DNA of 59,414 bases from Saprospiraceae bacterium (GTDB taxonomy: Bacteria; Bacteroidota; Bacteroidia; Chitinophagales; Saprospiraceae): positions 1 to 59,414 of the forward strand of contig BQJU01000043.1 of the NCBI GenBank assembly GCA_021604865.1, given 5' to 3'. The notes beneath the pieces are model-generated. The model searched no databases. It saw only the letters and a program-made list of their open reading frames with translations, and was not told the DNA's origin. Shown one piece after another: positions 25,773 through 33,440 of the stretch. The translations under genes were made by a program, and so were the position numbers. Each line of letters starts with the position of its first letter. The first letter of the stretch is position 1.

Positions 25773-26888
25773 ATGCTATCAAAAAAAGAAACCTATTCCT
25801 ACCTAACCTATGGTGCCAAATGCAACAGTGTTGAGTTGGAAGCCTTTTTGGTTCATCTACTGCAACAGACTGATGAACAGCGACCTACGCCGGTTTGTAT
25901 TTGGGGTAAACACGGTATTGGTAAAACGGAATTAGTGCAGGAACTAGCCAGGAAGCTGGACTTTCAGCTCGTATATTTGGCCCCTGCACAATTTGAGGAA
26001 ATGGGTGATCTGGTGGGTATGCCCAAAATTGTAACCGACAATCAGGGGAGGGAAGTATCTCGCCTGATGCCCCCCGATTGGGTGCCAAATGCTGAAGGGC
26101 CAGGCATCCTATTACTCGACGATGTAAATCGGGCAGATGACCGCATTTTACGAGGCATTATGCAATTGTTACAACAATATGCCCTGGTGAGCTGGCAGCT
26201 ACCAAAACAGTGGCACATTATCCTGACTGCTAATCCGGATGGTGGCGACTATTCCGTAACGCCGATGGATGATGCCATAATCACCCGGATGATACACGTG
26301 ACCATGGAATTTGAGGTGAAGAGCTGGGCACGCTGGGCAGATGCAGCAGGTATTGATGCCCGGGGAATCAACTTTGTGCTCAGCTATCCGGAAGTGGTCA
26401 ACGGCCAACGGACCACCCCGCGTACACTGGTGCAGTTTTTTCGGGAAATTCAAAAGATCGGACCATTGGAAAAACAAACCAAGCTGGTCAAAATGTTGGG
26501 TGATGCTTGCCTGGATGCCGAAACAACGGCGGCCTTTATCAGCTTTGTTCAAAGAGGCCATCATCAGTTGCCTGGTCCGGAGGATTTGCTCAATGCAGCT
26601 CATCCTGATAAATTGCAGGAGTTGGTGGAAAACCTGACCACCCTACAAGGAGAAAATGTGGATTTACTTTCGGTACTCACTACGCGTTTGTTGAATTATA
26701 TACAAAATCATGTTGCTGAACTTACGGAAGAGCAACTGACCAATCTCAGGCATTTTCTGCTACAGGAATTATTGCCCAATGATCTGCGGTTAGCTTTGGC
26801 CCAGGAATTAATGGCTATGGATGATGTAAAACTCCGGTCATTGATGGCTAACCCGGAGGTGGGAAAACTGTTGCTCATGGGCATGTGA
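25773..26888 (+). CDS. MoxR-type AAA+ ATPase
   Basis: The 371-residue protein has Walker A GKHGIGKT at residues 45-52, then EMGDLVGMPK in the pore-loop region. Walker B is ILLLDDVNRADDRILRGIMQLLQ, sensor 1 is ILTANPDGGDYSVTPMDDAIITR (arginine-finger area), and a helical C-terminal lid follows. This places it among the MoxR-like ATPases that work with VWA proteins. The partner is the DUF2201 protein encoded just upstream, and the two likely form one operon. No obvious substrate gene is nearby, so the remodelling target cannot be named. The spacer after it is filled with repeats. Confidence 0.9.
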   Translation: MLSKKETYSYLTYGAKCNSVELEAFLVHLLQQTDEQRPTPVCIWGKHGIGKTELVQELARKLDFQLVYLAPAQFEEMGDLVGMPKIVTDNQGREVSRLMPPDWVPNAEGPGILLLDDVNRADDRILRGIMQLLQQYALVSWQLPKQWHIILTANPDGGDYSVTPMDDAIITRMIHVTMEFEVKSWARWADAAGIDARGINFVLSYPEVVNGQRTTPRTLVQFFREIQKIGPLEKQTKLVKMLGDACLDAETTAAFISFVQRGHHQLPGPEDLLNAAHPDKLQELVENLTTLQGENVDLLSVLTTRLLNYIQNHVAELTEEQLTNLRHFLLQELLPNDLRLALAQELMAMDDVKLRSLMANPEVGKLLLMGM

Positions 26889-26902
26889 GTGGCCGCGTGA
26901 GG

Positions 26903-27140
26903 TGCCTGTTTGGAGGTCAAACTTACGCTTGCGCTGAAGCTTTCTCCGGGCGTCTGCGCCTTGCTTCGCCGTAGCTTCGCGAAGGCAGCGTAGGAGCATG
27001 GGTTACAAAACAAGCACTTAAGCCGAATCCCGGTTTGGCCGGGACGAGCGAATAGCGAGCCTGGAAGGGACCGACCCCGTTATCAACCGAAGCCGACATC
27101 CTCTGCACAAAAGGCAAGGGGGCACGCCCAAAATATTTGA
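26903..27140 (+). repeat. GTTTGGAGG-ended element (R4) and adjoining GC-rich repeat
   Basis: The left end is GTGCCTGTTTGGAGGTC at about 26902. The interior carries TTACGCTTGCGCTGAAGC and GCCTTGCTTCGCCGTAGC, TTCGCGAAGGCAG and TAGGAGCAT, shared with 31384-31527. A CAAGCACTTAAG at about 27009-27020 matches an inverted end. A second GC-rich block follows (GGGACGAGCGAATAGCGAG, GGGGGCACGCCC). No gene lies in 26889-27261. Confidence 0.7.
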
Positions 27141-27261
27141 TGAAAATCATATTGTTGTTGTTCTCATCCCCTAAACAATTCCGTTAAAAAAGGACTCAAG
27201 GTCAACCGAAGTTAATTTTTTGCTGTTTTTTCGATATTCCAATCATTACAACCAATCATTT

Positions 27262-27798
27262 ATGCGTATCAAACAATTCGTCTTCTTGTTAGCACTTACT
27301 TTGGGTTTTACTTCTACTTTATTTGCCCAGAAGGACAAATCAGAACGGGCCAGCCCGCCGGTTCAAACTACAGCAACTTTGGGAGATCTGACGATCGACA
27401 TCAACTACAGCAGTCCCGCTGTAAAGAAACGCACAATATGGGATAAGCTGGTGCCTTATGGTAAGGTGTGGCGTACTGGAGCCAATGAAGCAACTACATT
27501 TGAGGTGGATCAGGATGTATCCATCAATGGCGAAGAATTGCCTGCCGGGAAATACGCCTTGTTTACTATCCCTGGCGAGAAAGAATGGACCTTCATCTTC
27601 AATAGTGTGGCAGAACAATGGGGGGCCTACAAATACGATGAGGAAAAAGACGTCTTGCGGGTGACTGCCAAACCCGGTAAGGCTCCACAACAGGAAGAGC
27701 GGATGGTTTTTGAAATTACCACCCGTGGTGATACTCACGCCTGGGTCAACCTGAAATGGGATGAACTGGCGGTGGGATTTGAGGTGAAAACCGACTAG
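27262..27798 (+). CDS. DUF2911 domain protein, exported
   Basis: From ATG 27262 the product is 178 residues with a signal peptide (MRIKQFVFLLALTLGFTSTL, cleaved near FAQ). An upstream in-frame start would put extra residues before the signal and is rejected. The mature part follows the DUF2911 pattern: ASPPVQTTATLGDLTIDINY, SSPAVKKRTIWDKLVPYGKVWRTGANEAT, LPAGKYALFTIPGEKEWTFI and AWVNLKWDELAVGFEV. The family is common in Bacteroidota, probably periplasmic and beta-rich, with no established function. It stands alone between repeat-filled spacers. Confidence 0.88.
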   Translation: MRIKQFVFLLALTLGFTSTLFAQKDKSERASPPVQTTATLGDLTIDINYSSPAVKKRTIWDKLVPYGKVWRTGANEATTFEVDQDVSINGEELPAGKYALFTIPGEKEWTFIFNSVAEQWGAYKYDEEKDVLRVTAKPGKAPQQEERMVFEITTRGDTHAWVNLKWDELAVGFEVKTD

Positions 27799-27927
27799 TA
27801 AACCTTTCCATTCTTAAAGCCTGTTTGGAATAGCTAAGGCTGCTCCAAGCAGGCTCTTAAAAAGCTCCTCAATATCTTGTCCCTAATCATAATTGGGAAA
27901 TCCTTCGTGCTTGTCAATGGGAATTGA

Positions 27928-27935
27928 TAATTTTG
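27928..27935 (+). promoter_or_regulatory. Candidate -7 element for the beta-oxidation pair
   Basis: TAATTTTG matches TAnnTTTG exactly and lies 34 bases before the thiolase start codon. A convincing TTTG at the proper -33 distance is not visible, so this is a candidate only. Confidence 0.4.
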
Positions 27936-27969
27936 CGTAACTTTTGATTCCCGGTCAAGCCAAAAATAA

Positions 27970-29175
27970 ATGACAGAAGCATATATTTTCGATGCCCTTC
28001 GTACCCCCAGAGGAAAAGGTAAACGCGGAGGCGCGCTCTATGAAGTTAAACCCATCGATTTACTGGCCACAGCCTTAAAAGCCTTGCAATCACGTAATGA
28101 CTTAGCAACCAATGAGGTTGATGATGTGGTGATCGGTTGTGTGACACCTATAGGTGATCAGGGCTCTAATATTGCCAAAGCAGCCTTGTTGCACGCCGAT
28201 TGGGACCATCGGGTCGGAGGGATACAGATCAACCGATATTGTGCTTCCGGATTGGAGGCTATCAACCTTGCGGCAATGAAAATTCGGTCGGGACTAGAGG
28301 AATTGGTTGTTGCAGGCGGTACGGAAAGTATGAGCCGGGTACCCATGGGAAGTGATGGTGGCCCGTTGCTGAATGAACCGGAGTTAATCAACCGGATGAA
28401 CTACGTCCCCCAGGGGATTTCTGCAGATTTGATTGCTACTATTGAAGGGTTTACCCGAGCACAGGTGGATGCCTATGCCTTTCAATCGCAGGAAAGAGCA
28501 CACCATGCACAACAGCAGGGATATTTTCAAAAAGCATTAACGCCTATTTACGACCGCAACGGATTGGTTGTATTGGCTGAGGATGAATATCCCAGACTAG
28601 GTACAACCGTGGAAGCCTTGGCTACCTTATCTCCGGCTTTCGCCCAAATAGGCATGATGGGCTCCGACCAAATGGCATTACATCGTTATCCAATGCTGGA
28701 AAGAATCAATCATGTACATACTGCAGGCAATTCTTCGGGCATTGTAGATGGAGCAGCCCTGGTCTTACTTGGAAGCAAAGAAAAAGGAAAAGCATTGGGA
28801 CTAAAACCCCGTGGCAGAATAGTTGCTATTGGCAATGTGAGTGTGGAGCCTACCATTATGTTGACCGGACCGGCACCGGCTTCCCGAAAGGCATTGGAAC
28901 GGGCAGGCATGAAGGCTTCGGATATTGATTTGTGGGAGTGCAACGAGGCTTTTGCATCGGTTGTCCTGAAATTCCAGCGGGAAATGGGCATCGATGAGAC
29001 ACAGCTGAATGTCAACGGTGGGGCCATTGCTTTGGGGCATCCGTTGGGTGCTACGGGAGCCATGCTTCTGGGAACCCTGCTGGATGAATTGGAACGAAGA
29101 GACTTAAAAACCGGCTTAGTAACCCTCTGTGCAGGTGGCGGTATGGGCGTGGCTACGATTATTGAGCGGGTTTAA
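27970..29175 (+). CDS. fadA: Acetyl-CoA C-acyltransferase (thiolase)
   Basis: The 401-residue protein is a thiolase. The nucleophile Cys91 is in NRYCASGLEAI, the His357 motif is GGAIALGHPLGATGA, and Cys387 is in TLCAGGGMG; VVAGGTESMSRVP precedes the loop domain. It cleaves 3-ketoacyl-CoA with CoA in fatty-acid beta-oxidation. The next gene, 12 bases on, is the multifunctional FadJ-type partner, so the degradative role is more likely than acetoacetyl-CoA synthesis. The length is normal for the family. N-terminal MTEAYIFDALRTPRG is typical. Confidence 0.95.
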   Translation: MTEAYIFDALRTPRGKGKRGGALYEVKPIDLLATALKALQSRNDLATNEVDDVVIGCVTPIGDQGSNIAKAALLHADWDHRVGGIQINRYCASGLEAINLAAMKIRSGLEELVVAGGTESMSRVPMGSDGGPLLNEPELINRMNYVPQGISADLIATIEGFTRAQVDAYAFQSQERAHHAQQQGYFQKALTPIYDRNGLVVLAEDEYPRLGTTVEALATLSPAFAQIGMMGSDQMALHRYPMLERINHVHTAGNSSGIVDGAALVLLGSKEKGKALGLKPRGRIVAIGNVSVEPTIMLTGPAPASRKALERAGMKASDIDLWECNEAFASVVLKFQREMGIDETQLNVNGGAIALGHPLGATGAMLLGTLLDELERRDLKTGLVTLCAGGGMGVATIIERV

Positions 29176-29187
29176 ATTTAAAAGAAA

Positions 29188-31296
29188 ATGATTAAGTACC
29201 AAAAGGATACAGACAATATTGTCACCCTGATTTTTGATATGGAGGGTCGTAATGTCAACGTGATCAATCACGAGTTGGGCAATGCTTTTATTCCGGTGAT
29301 CAAACATCTGCAACTGGAAAAGGCAAAGGGGAAATTAAAAGGCATTATTCTGACTTCAGCCAAAAAGAGTTTTTTATCGGGGGGAGATTTAGAGTATCTA
29401 TATAAGGGAGATAATCCTGAGGAAATATTCCGGTTTACCGAACAGTTGAAGACCTACCTACGGGATTTGGAGCGTCCCGGCGTCCCGGTAGTGGCGGCAC
29501 TTAATGGTAGTGCTTTAGGTACCGGTTTTGAAGTAGCACTAGCTTGTCATCATCGGATTGCAATCGACAATCCCAAAATCAGATTAGGCAATCCAGAGGT
29601 TAGCCTGGGATTAATGCCGGGAGCAGGTGGAATTATCCGCCTGATGTGGCTGCTGGGTATTGAAAAAGCATTTTCGATCCTGACCAGTGGCCAGCGTTAT
29701 GCTCCTCAGGAGGCATTGGCTGTTGGAATCATCGACGAATTGGCTTCGGATCAAAAGGAGATGCTGGAGAAAGCCAAGGAATGGTTGCTGAAAAATAGAG
29801 AGGGGCGAAGACCCTGGGATCAAGATCAGCAATATATCCCCGGAGGTACAGCTGGCAGTGCTCGAATGGCAGAGAAAATCAGACAAATTGCTGCCGAGCT
29901 GGCTAGTAGGACCTACAACAACTATCCTGCACCACAGTCTATCCTGAATGTGCTTTGTGAAGGTTCCAAGGTGGATTTTGATACCGCCTGCCGCATCGAA
30001 AGCCGCCATTATACTCAGCTTTTGCGTAGCAAGGAAGCAAAAAACATGATTAAAACGCTTTGGTTTGATTTCAACTCCATCAAAGGAGGGGAGAACCGGC
30101 CCAAGGGATTTGGGAAATTCCGGCCCAAAAAAGTAGGTATTATTGGTGCAGGATTGATGGGGTCCGGCATTGCACTAGCTTGTTTGAAAATAGGGTTGAA
30201 TGTGGTGTTAAAAGACGTGTCGAAAGCCATTGCTGAACGCGGAAGGGAGATTGTACACCGCAAATTAAAGACAATGGTGGATATGGGCAATATCCAGGCG
30301 GATGAGATGGAAGAAACCCTACAACGGATCACGACCACGGAAGTACCTGAAGATTTTGAAAGCTGCGATCTTGTCATTGAGGCGGTTTTCGAAAATGAAA
30401 TGGTTAAACAGAAAGTGACCCGTGAGGCAGAAGCCTACCTGGACGACTATTCTATTTTTGCTAGCAATACAATTTCCATCCCCATTACCAAATTGGCGAA
30501 AGCCTCCTTGCGACCCGCCAATTATGTTGGCCTGCACTTTTTTCATCCTGCTGATCAGATTCCTATGGTAGAAATTGTACGCGGAGATCAAACCTCAGAG
30601 GAAACGATCGCCCGTGCATTTGACTTCGTCAACCTGATTAAAAAAGTACCGATCATCGTGAAGGATGACTGGGGTTTTTATGCCGCCCGTGTGCGGAACA
30701 CCTACATTCTGGAAGGCATCACTATGCTGGAGGAAGGATATGCGCCGGCCCTGATTGAAAACATCGGTGTACAGTCGGGGATGTCGAAGGGGGCATTGAC
30801 CTATGCGGATGATCTGGGAATACCCCTGATTATGCGTTATGAAAACCAGGCTGCGGAACATTATGGTTCAAAATATATCCAACATCCCGCAGTGACCGTG
30901 CTCGACAAAATGATCAATGAGCTAAAACGTTCCGGCCGGAATAAACGCTCAGGATTCTATGAATACCAACATGACAACCGATATTTATGGCCTGATCTGT
31001 CGGAACATTTTCCGACCGTTAAAGACAGCTATGACCGCCAGGAAATTACAGAACGCTTCTTTTTTGTTCAGGTATTGGAAGCTTTATGGTGCCTACAGGA
31101 GGGAATCATTCACTCCGTTTCGGAAGCCAACCTGGGAAGCATTTATGGTTGGGGGTTTCCTGCATTTAAAGGAGGCGTAATTCAGTTTATTCAGGATTAT
31201 GGACTTGATAAATTCAAGGAGAAATGTAAAGTTCTGGAGAAAGCTCATGGACCTCGTTTTAAATTACCAGGTGTGCTTGTGAAGTTGAAGATTTGA
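29188..31296 (+). CDS. fadJ: Fatty acid oxidation multifunctional protein (enoyl-CoA hydratase / 3-hydroxyacyl-CoA dehydrogenase)
   Basis: The 702-residue fusion has an N-terminal crotonase domain (about 1-200), with an oxyanion segment KKSFLSGGDLEYL and the two hydratase glutamates Glu115 (TGFEVAL) and Glu137 (GNPEVSLG). A 3-hydroxyacyl-CoA dehydrogenase follows, with an NAD-binding GAGLMGSGIA near residue 318 and catalytic HFFHPADQIPMVEIV. Two C-terminal dehydrogenase domains end at about residue 700. It turns enoyl-CoA into 3-ketoacyl-CoA, which the upstream thiolase then cleaves. The two form an operon with a 12-base gap. No acyl-CoA dehydrogenase is adjacent. Confidence 0.95.
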   Translation: MIKYQKDTDNIVTLIFDMEGRNVNVINHELGNAFIPVIKHLQLEKAKGKLKGIILTSAKKSFLSGGDLEYLYKGDNPEEIFRFTEQLKTYLRDLERPGVPVVAALNGSALGTGFEVALACHHRIAIDNPKIRLGNPEVSLGLMPGAGGIIRLMWLLGIEKAFSILTSGQRYAPQEALAVGIIDELASDQKEMLEKAKEWLLKNREGRRPWDQDQQYIPGGTAGSARMAEKIRQIAAELASRTYNNYPAPQSILNVLCEGSKVDFDTACRIESRHYTQLLRSKEAKNMIKTLWFDFNSIKGGENRPKGFGKFRPKKVGIIGAGLMGSGIALACLKIGLNVVLKDVSKAIAERGREIVHRKLKTMVDMGNIQADEMEETLQRITTTEVPEDFESCDLVIEAVFENEMVKQKVTREAEAYLDDYSIFASNTISIPITKLAKASLRPANYVGLHFFHPADQIPMVEIVRGDQTSEETIARAFDFVNLIKKVPIIVKDDWGFYAARVRNTYILEGITMLEEGYAPALIENIGVQSGMSKGALTYADDLGIPLIMRYENQAAEHYGSKYIQHPAVTVLDKMINELKRSGRNKRSGFYEYQHDNRYLWPDLSEHFPTVKDSYDRQEITERFFFVQVLEALWCLQEGIIHSVSEANLGSIYGWGFPAFKGGVIQFIQDYGLDKFKEKCKVLEKAHGPRFKLPGVLVKLKI

Positions 31297-31380
31297 TGGT
31301 AGGAGGGTAGGGGGCAGGTGTCAGGTGCTAGGTGTCAGGGGGCAGGGGTCAGGGGACAGGGATCAGGGGTCAGGGGCTGA
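31297..31380 (+). repeat. G-rich CAGGGGTCAGG-type short tandem repeats
   Basis: About nine imperfect 7-10-base units vary around GGTGTCAGG, GGGGTCAG and GGGACAGG, beginning right after the fadJ stop codon. The strand is very G-rich with repeated GGGG or GGG runs, so it could fold as a G-quadruplex. It abuts an R4 copy at 31384. Confidence 0.75.
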
Positions 31381-31383
31381 GAG

Positions 31384-31527
31384 CATGTTTGGAGGCCAAC
31401 CATACGCTTGCGCTGGAGCTTTCTCTGAAGGCTTCGACGACGGGCGCGGCCGTAGTCTTTGGCGAAGGACTCAGCGCCTTGCTTCGCCGTAGCTTCGCGA
31501 AGGCAGAGTAGGAGCATTGGCTGCAAA
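31384..31527 (+). repeat. R4 element copy, right end replaced by R1
   Basis: GCATGTTTGGAGGCC at the left is followed by CATACGCTTGCGCTGGAGC, TTTCTC and the palindromic GCCTTGCTTCGCCGTAGC, TTCGCGAAGGCAG and TAGGAGCAT, as in 26903-27020. A 30-base segment (near 31428-31475) is additional here. The right terminal inverted repeat is missing; the next bases belong to an R1 element, as though R1 entered beside or inside R4. Confidence 0.7.
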
Positions 31528-31530
31528 GGG

Positions 31531-31675
31531 GGGAGTGCCTAGTAAAGCGTGTCTATCTCAGCATCTTCAACTCTAGCTAGGCGTATAAAGCGTTGAAATT
31601 CAATAAATTACCATGAGAAACTCCGCGTCCCCTGCGCCTCTGCGGTGAAAAAACACACTTTCCCGTACACTCCCC
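31531..31675 (+). repeat. R1 element copy with inverted ends
   Basis: The left end GGGAGTGCCTAGTAAAGCGTGT and the right end ACACACTT..GTACACTCCC mirror each other. CAAAG occurs just before the left end (31524-31528) and just after the right end (31676-31680), which may be a 5-base target duplication. The interior carries the CTCCGCGTCCCCTGCGCC and TCTGCGGTGAAAAA core. The rest of the spacer to 31899 contains no gene. Confidence 0.85.
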
Positions 31676-31899
31676 CAAAGGGGCACTTTTTACAATAAAA
31701 GCCGACCTCCAGAGGATTGAGTATGTCTGATCGGAAAATTTAATTTCAGAGACGAAAAGCAGCCCTATTTCTTACCATTTTAGGCAAAAAAGCCGCTTGC
31801 AGACCAAACACTTACCCATGATGATTGTTTTATTTACGAACGTGTTTTGGGGCTATTCTTAAGCCGCAAACTTCTTGTAATCAAACTAAATAATCAATC

Positions 31900-32403
31900 A
31901 TGAGTGAAATTAAATTAACCCAAACGGGTGTATCAGTAGATATAGGAATTGAAGAAACCAATCGGAAAGCTGTAGCAGATTCCCTGACACAACTCTTGGC
32001 GGATGAGCATGTGTTGACGATCAAAACCAGGAATTACCATTGGAATGTTACCGGTATGCAGTTTCAGCAAATACACGAGCTTTTTGGAGAACAATATGCT
32101 ACCCTTGCCGAAGCCAATGATGATATTGCCGAGAGAATTAGAACCCTAGGTTTTTTTTCCGCGGGTTCTATGCAGGAATTTTTGAAAAATTGCCGCCTAT
32201 CCGAATCGGATCATGTGAATGGTGATGCCCAAAAAATGATTAATAATTTGTTGCGGGATCATGAAGCCATCATACAATTTCTACGCCATGATCTCGACGA
32301 AGCAATGGAAGTATACAAAGATGCCGGTACCAGTGACTTCCTGACTGGCCTGATGGAAGTGCACGAGAAAATGGCCTGGATGTTGAGATCACATATTGGG
32401 TAG
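31900..32403 (+). CDS. dps: Dps family DNA-protection ferritin
   Basis: The 167-residue protein is a Dps. It has the inter-subunit ferroxidase ligands His47 (NYHWNVTG), His59 (QQIHELF), and Asp74/Asp75 with Glu78 (EANDDIAERI), followed by IRTLGF. It should form a dodecamer that oxidises and stores Fe2+ with peroxide and guards DNA in stress or stationary phase. The product has a slightly extended N terminus (MSEIKLTQTGVSVDIGIEE). A terminator lies about 110 bases after the stop. The neighbouring genes further on include feoA and feoB, so iron handling is clustered here. Confidence 0.95.
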   Translation: MSEIKLTQTGVSVDIGIEETNRKAVADSLTQLLADEHVLTIKTRNYHWNVTGMQFQQIHELFGEQYATLAEANDDIAERIRTLGFFSAGSMQEFLKNCRLSESDHVNGDAQKMINNLLRDHEAIIQFLRHDLDEAMEVYKDAGTSDFLTGLMEVHEKMAWMLRSHIG

Positions 32404-32516
32404 AAAGAATAGAGCGTAATGTGGCGAAAGTGATGTGGAGATGGAGGTCGGCATTTGTGCTCTGCCCTTCATATTTTCTTATCTTATTATATACGGTAAT
32501 TATTTTGAGAAATTTG

Positions 32517-32548
32517 ACCGGTATCGATGTAGTTCGATACCGGTTTTT
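32517..32548 (+). terminator. Hairpin terminator after dps
   Basis: ACCGGTATCG (32517-32526) pairs perfectly with CGATACCGGT (32535-32544) over an 8-base loop and is followed by TTTT. It is a standard intrinsic terminator for the dps transcript. Confidence 0.88.
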
Positions 32549-32699
32549 ATTTGGCGCGTGTACTACTAAAAAGCACTACCAAATTTTGGGTATAAATTGG
32601 TGATGAGCAGAGGGAAAAGAAACCTTTTCGGATGGGAATTGTATTATTTCCAGTCAGCTTATTTTTAAAAAGTCTAAATAAAAGTATCTTTACGGAGCT

Positions 32700-33047
32700 A
32701 TGATAGAAAAGAATGCAACATATCACCATTTGATGGTGGATGCCATTGAGCATTATTGTCGAGGTGAAGAGGTGAAGGATCTTTCAGAATACGGTCTGTT
32801 TTCGCTGGAGGAATGGGAACCCGATCAAGTCGTTTTGAACCGGGTAGAGGAGAAGGAAGGGCTATGGGTAGCACAACTACTCCTGAAGGATCGGAATGCG
32901 CCCTTTACGTTTATCAAACAGGCAACACAAGAATGCCGGACGCAAAAGATTGCGGAAATTGTAGCCCGCTATACGGGCCGATTGATTGAAGAATCCCGGC
33001 AGGAGGAATCGGCTGAGGAGGAGGAAGATTATTTCTGCTGGAATTGA
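32700..33047 (+). CDS. Small acidic protein of unknown function
   Basis: The 115-residue soluble protein reads as alpha/beta and ends in a strongly acidic tail (EESRQEESAEEEEDYFCWN). HHLMVDAIEHYCRG and FTFIKQATQECRTQKIAEIV are the most structured parts. I recognise no family. The promoter-like TATCTTTA at 32685-32692, one base off the -7 consensus, is only seven bases ahead of the ATG. The gene therefore probably has a very short or no leader. It sits alone between the dps terminator and feoA, with no shared operon evidence. Confidence 0.65.
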   Translation: MIEKNATYHHLMVDAIEHYCRGEEVKDLSEYGLFSLEEWEPDQVVLNRVEEKEGLWVAQLLLKDRNAPFTFIKQATQECRTQKIAEIVARYTGRLIEESRQEESAEEEEDYFCWN

Positions 33048-33073
33048 CCTCACTTGCTCCGGCTAAGAAGCCT

Positions 33074-33087
33074 ACCTAATATTAGGT
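33074..33087. promoter_or_regulatory. Palindrome ACCTAATATTAGGT upstream of feoAB
   Basis: A perfect 14-base palindrome about 115 bases before feoA, with a further ATTAGGT half-site at 33126-33132. It is the only such palindrome noticed in this spacer. As it precedes an iron-uptake operon, it is a candidate operator for a metal-responsive repressor. It does not match the usual Fur box closely; CCTAA/TTAGG is reminiscent of DtxR-type half-sites. Confidence 0.4.
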
Positions 33088-33200
33088 ATCAGTGGGCTAC
33101 TGAATGTTAGGGGTATGGGTGTTTTATTAGGTAATTTTGACCGGAGTGATTAAAGGTAAGGATAAAAAGAGCTATTTTCGTTTATATTAAAATAAAATCC

Positions 33201-33440
33201 GTGGTAGCAAACATTCCAACAACTAAGCGACTTTCCGATTTGAAACCGGGTTTTTCCGGTGAGGTGGCAGCATTTTCAAATGAATTTGTAGCCGGCAAAT
33301 TGATGACCATGGGTATTCTTCCCGGAACACGACTGGTTTTGGTCCGTGAAGCACCCTTTGGTGGCGGTTGGTATGTGAAGATTGGCAATTATTCGATTGC
33401 GCTACGGAAGCAGGAAGCAGCATGCATCATCATGAACTAG
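33201..33440 (+). CDS. feoA: Ferrous iron transport protein A
   Basis: The 79-residue product is a FeoA domain (SH3-like): LSDLKPGFSGEVAAFSN, AGKLMTMGILPGTRLVLVREAPFGG and YSIALRKQEAACIIMN. FeoA is a small cytosolic protein that supports FeoB. The start is GTG at 33201; no better ATG is nearby. A TATTTTCG box (33173-33180), one base off the -7 consensus, lies 20 bases upstream. The feoB start overlaps the end of feoA by 19 bases, so the two are translationally coupled. Confidence 0.92.
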   Translation: MVANIPTTKRLSDLKPGFSGEVAAFSNEFVAGKLMTMGILPGTRLVLVREAPFGGGWYVKIGNYSIALRKQEAACIIMN

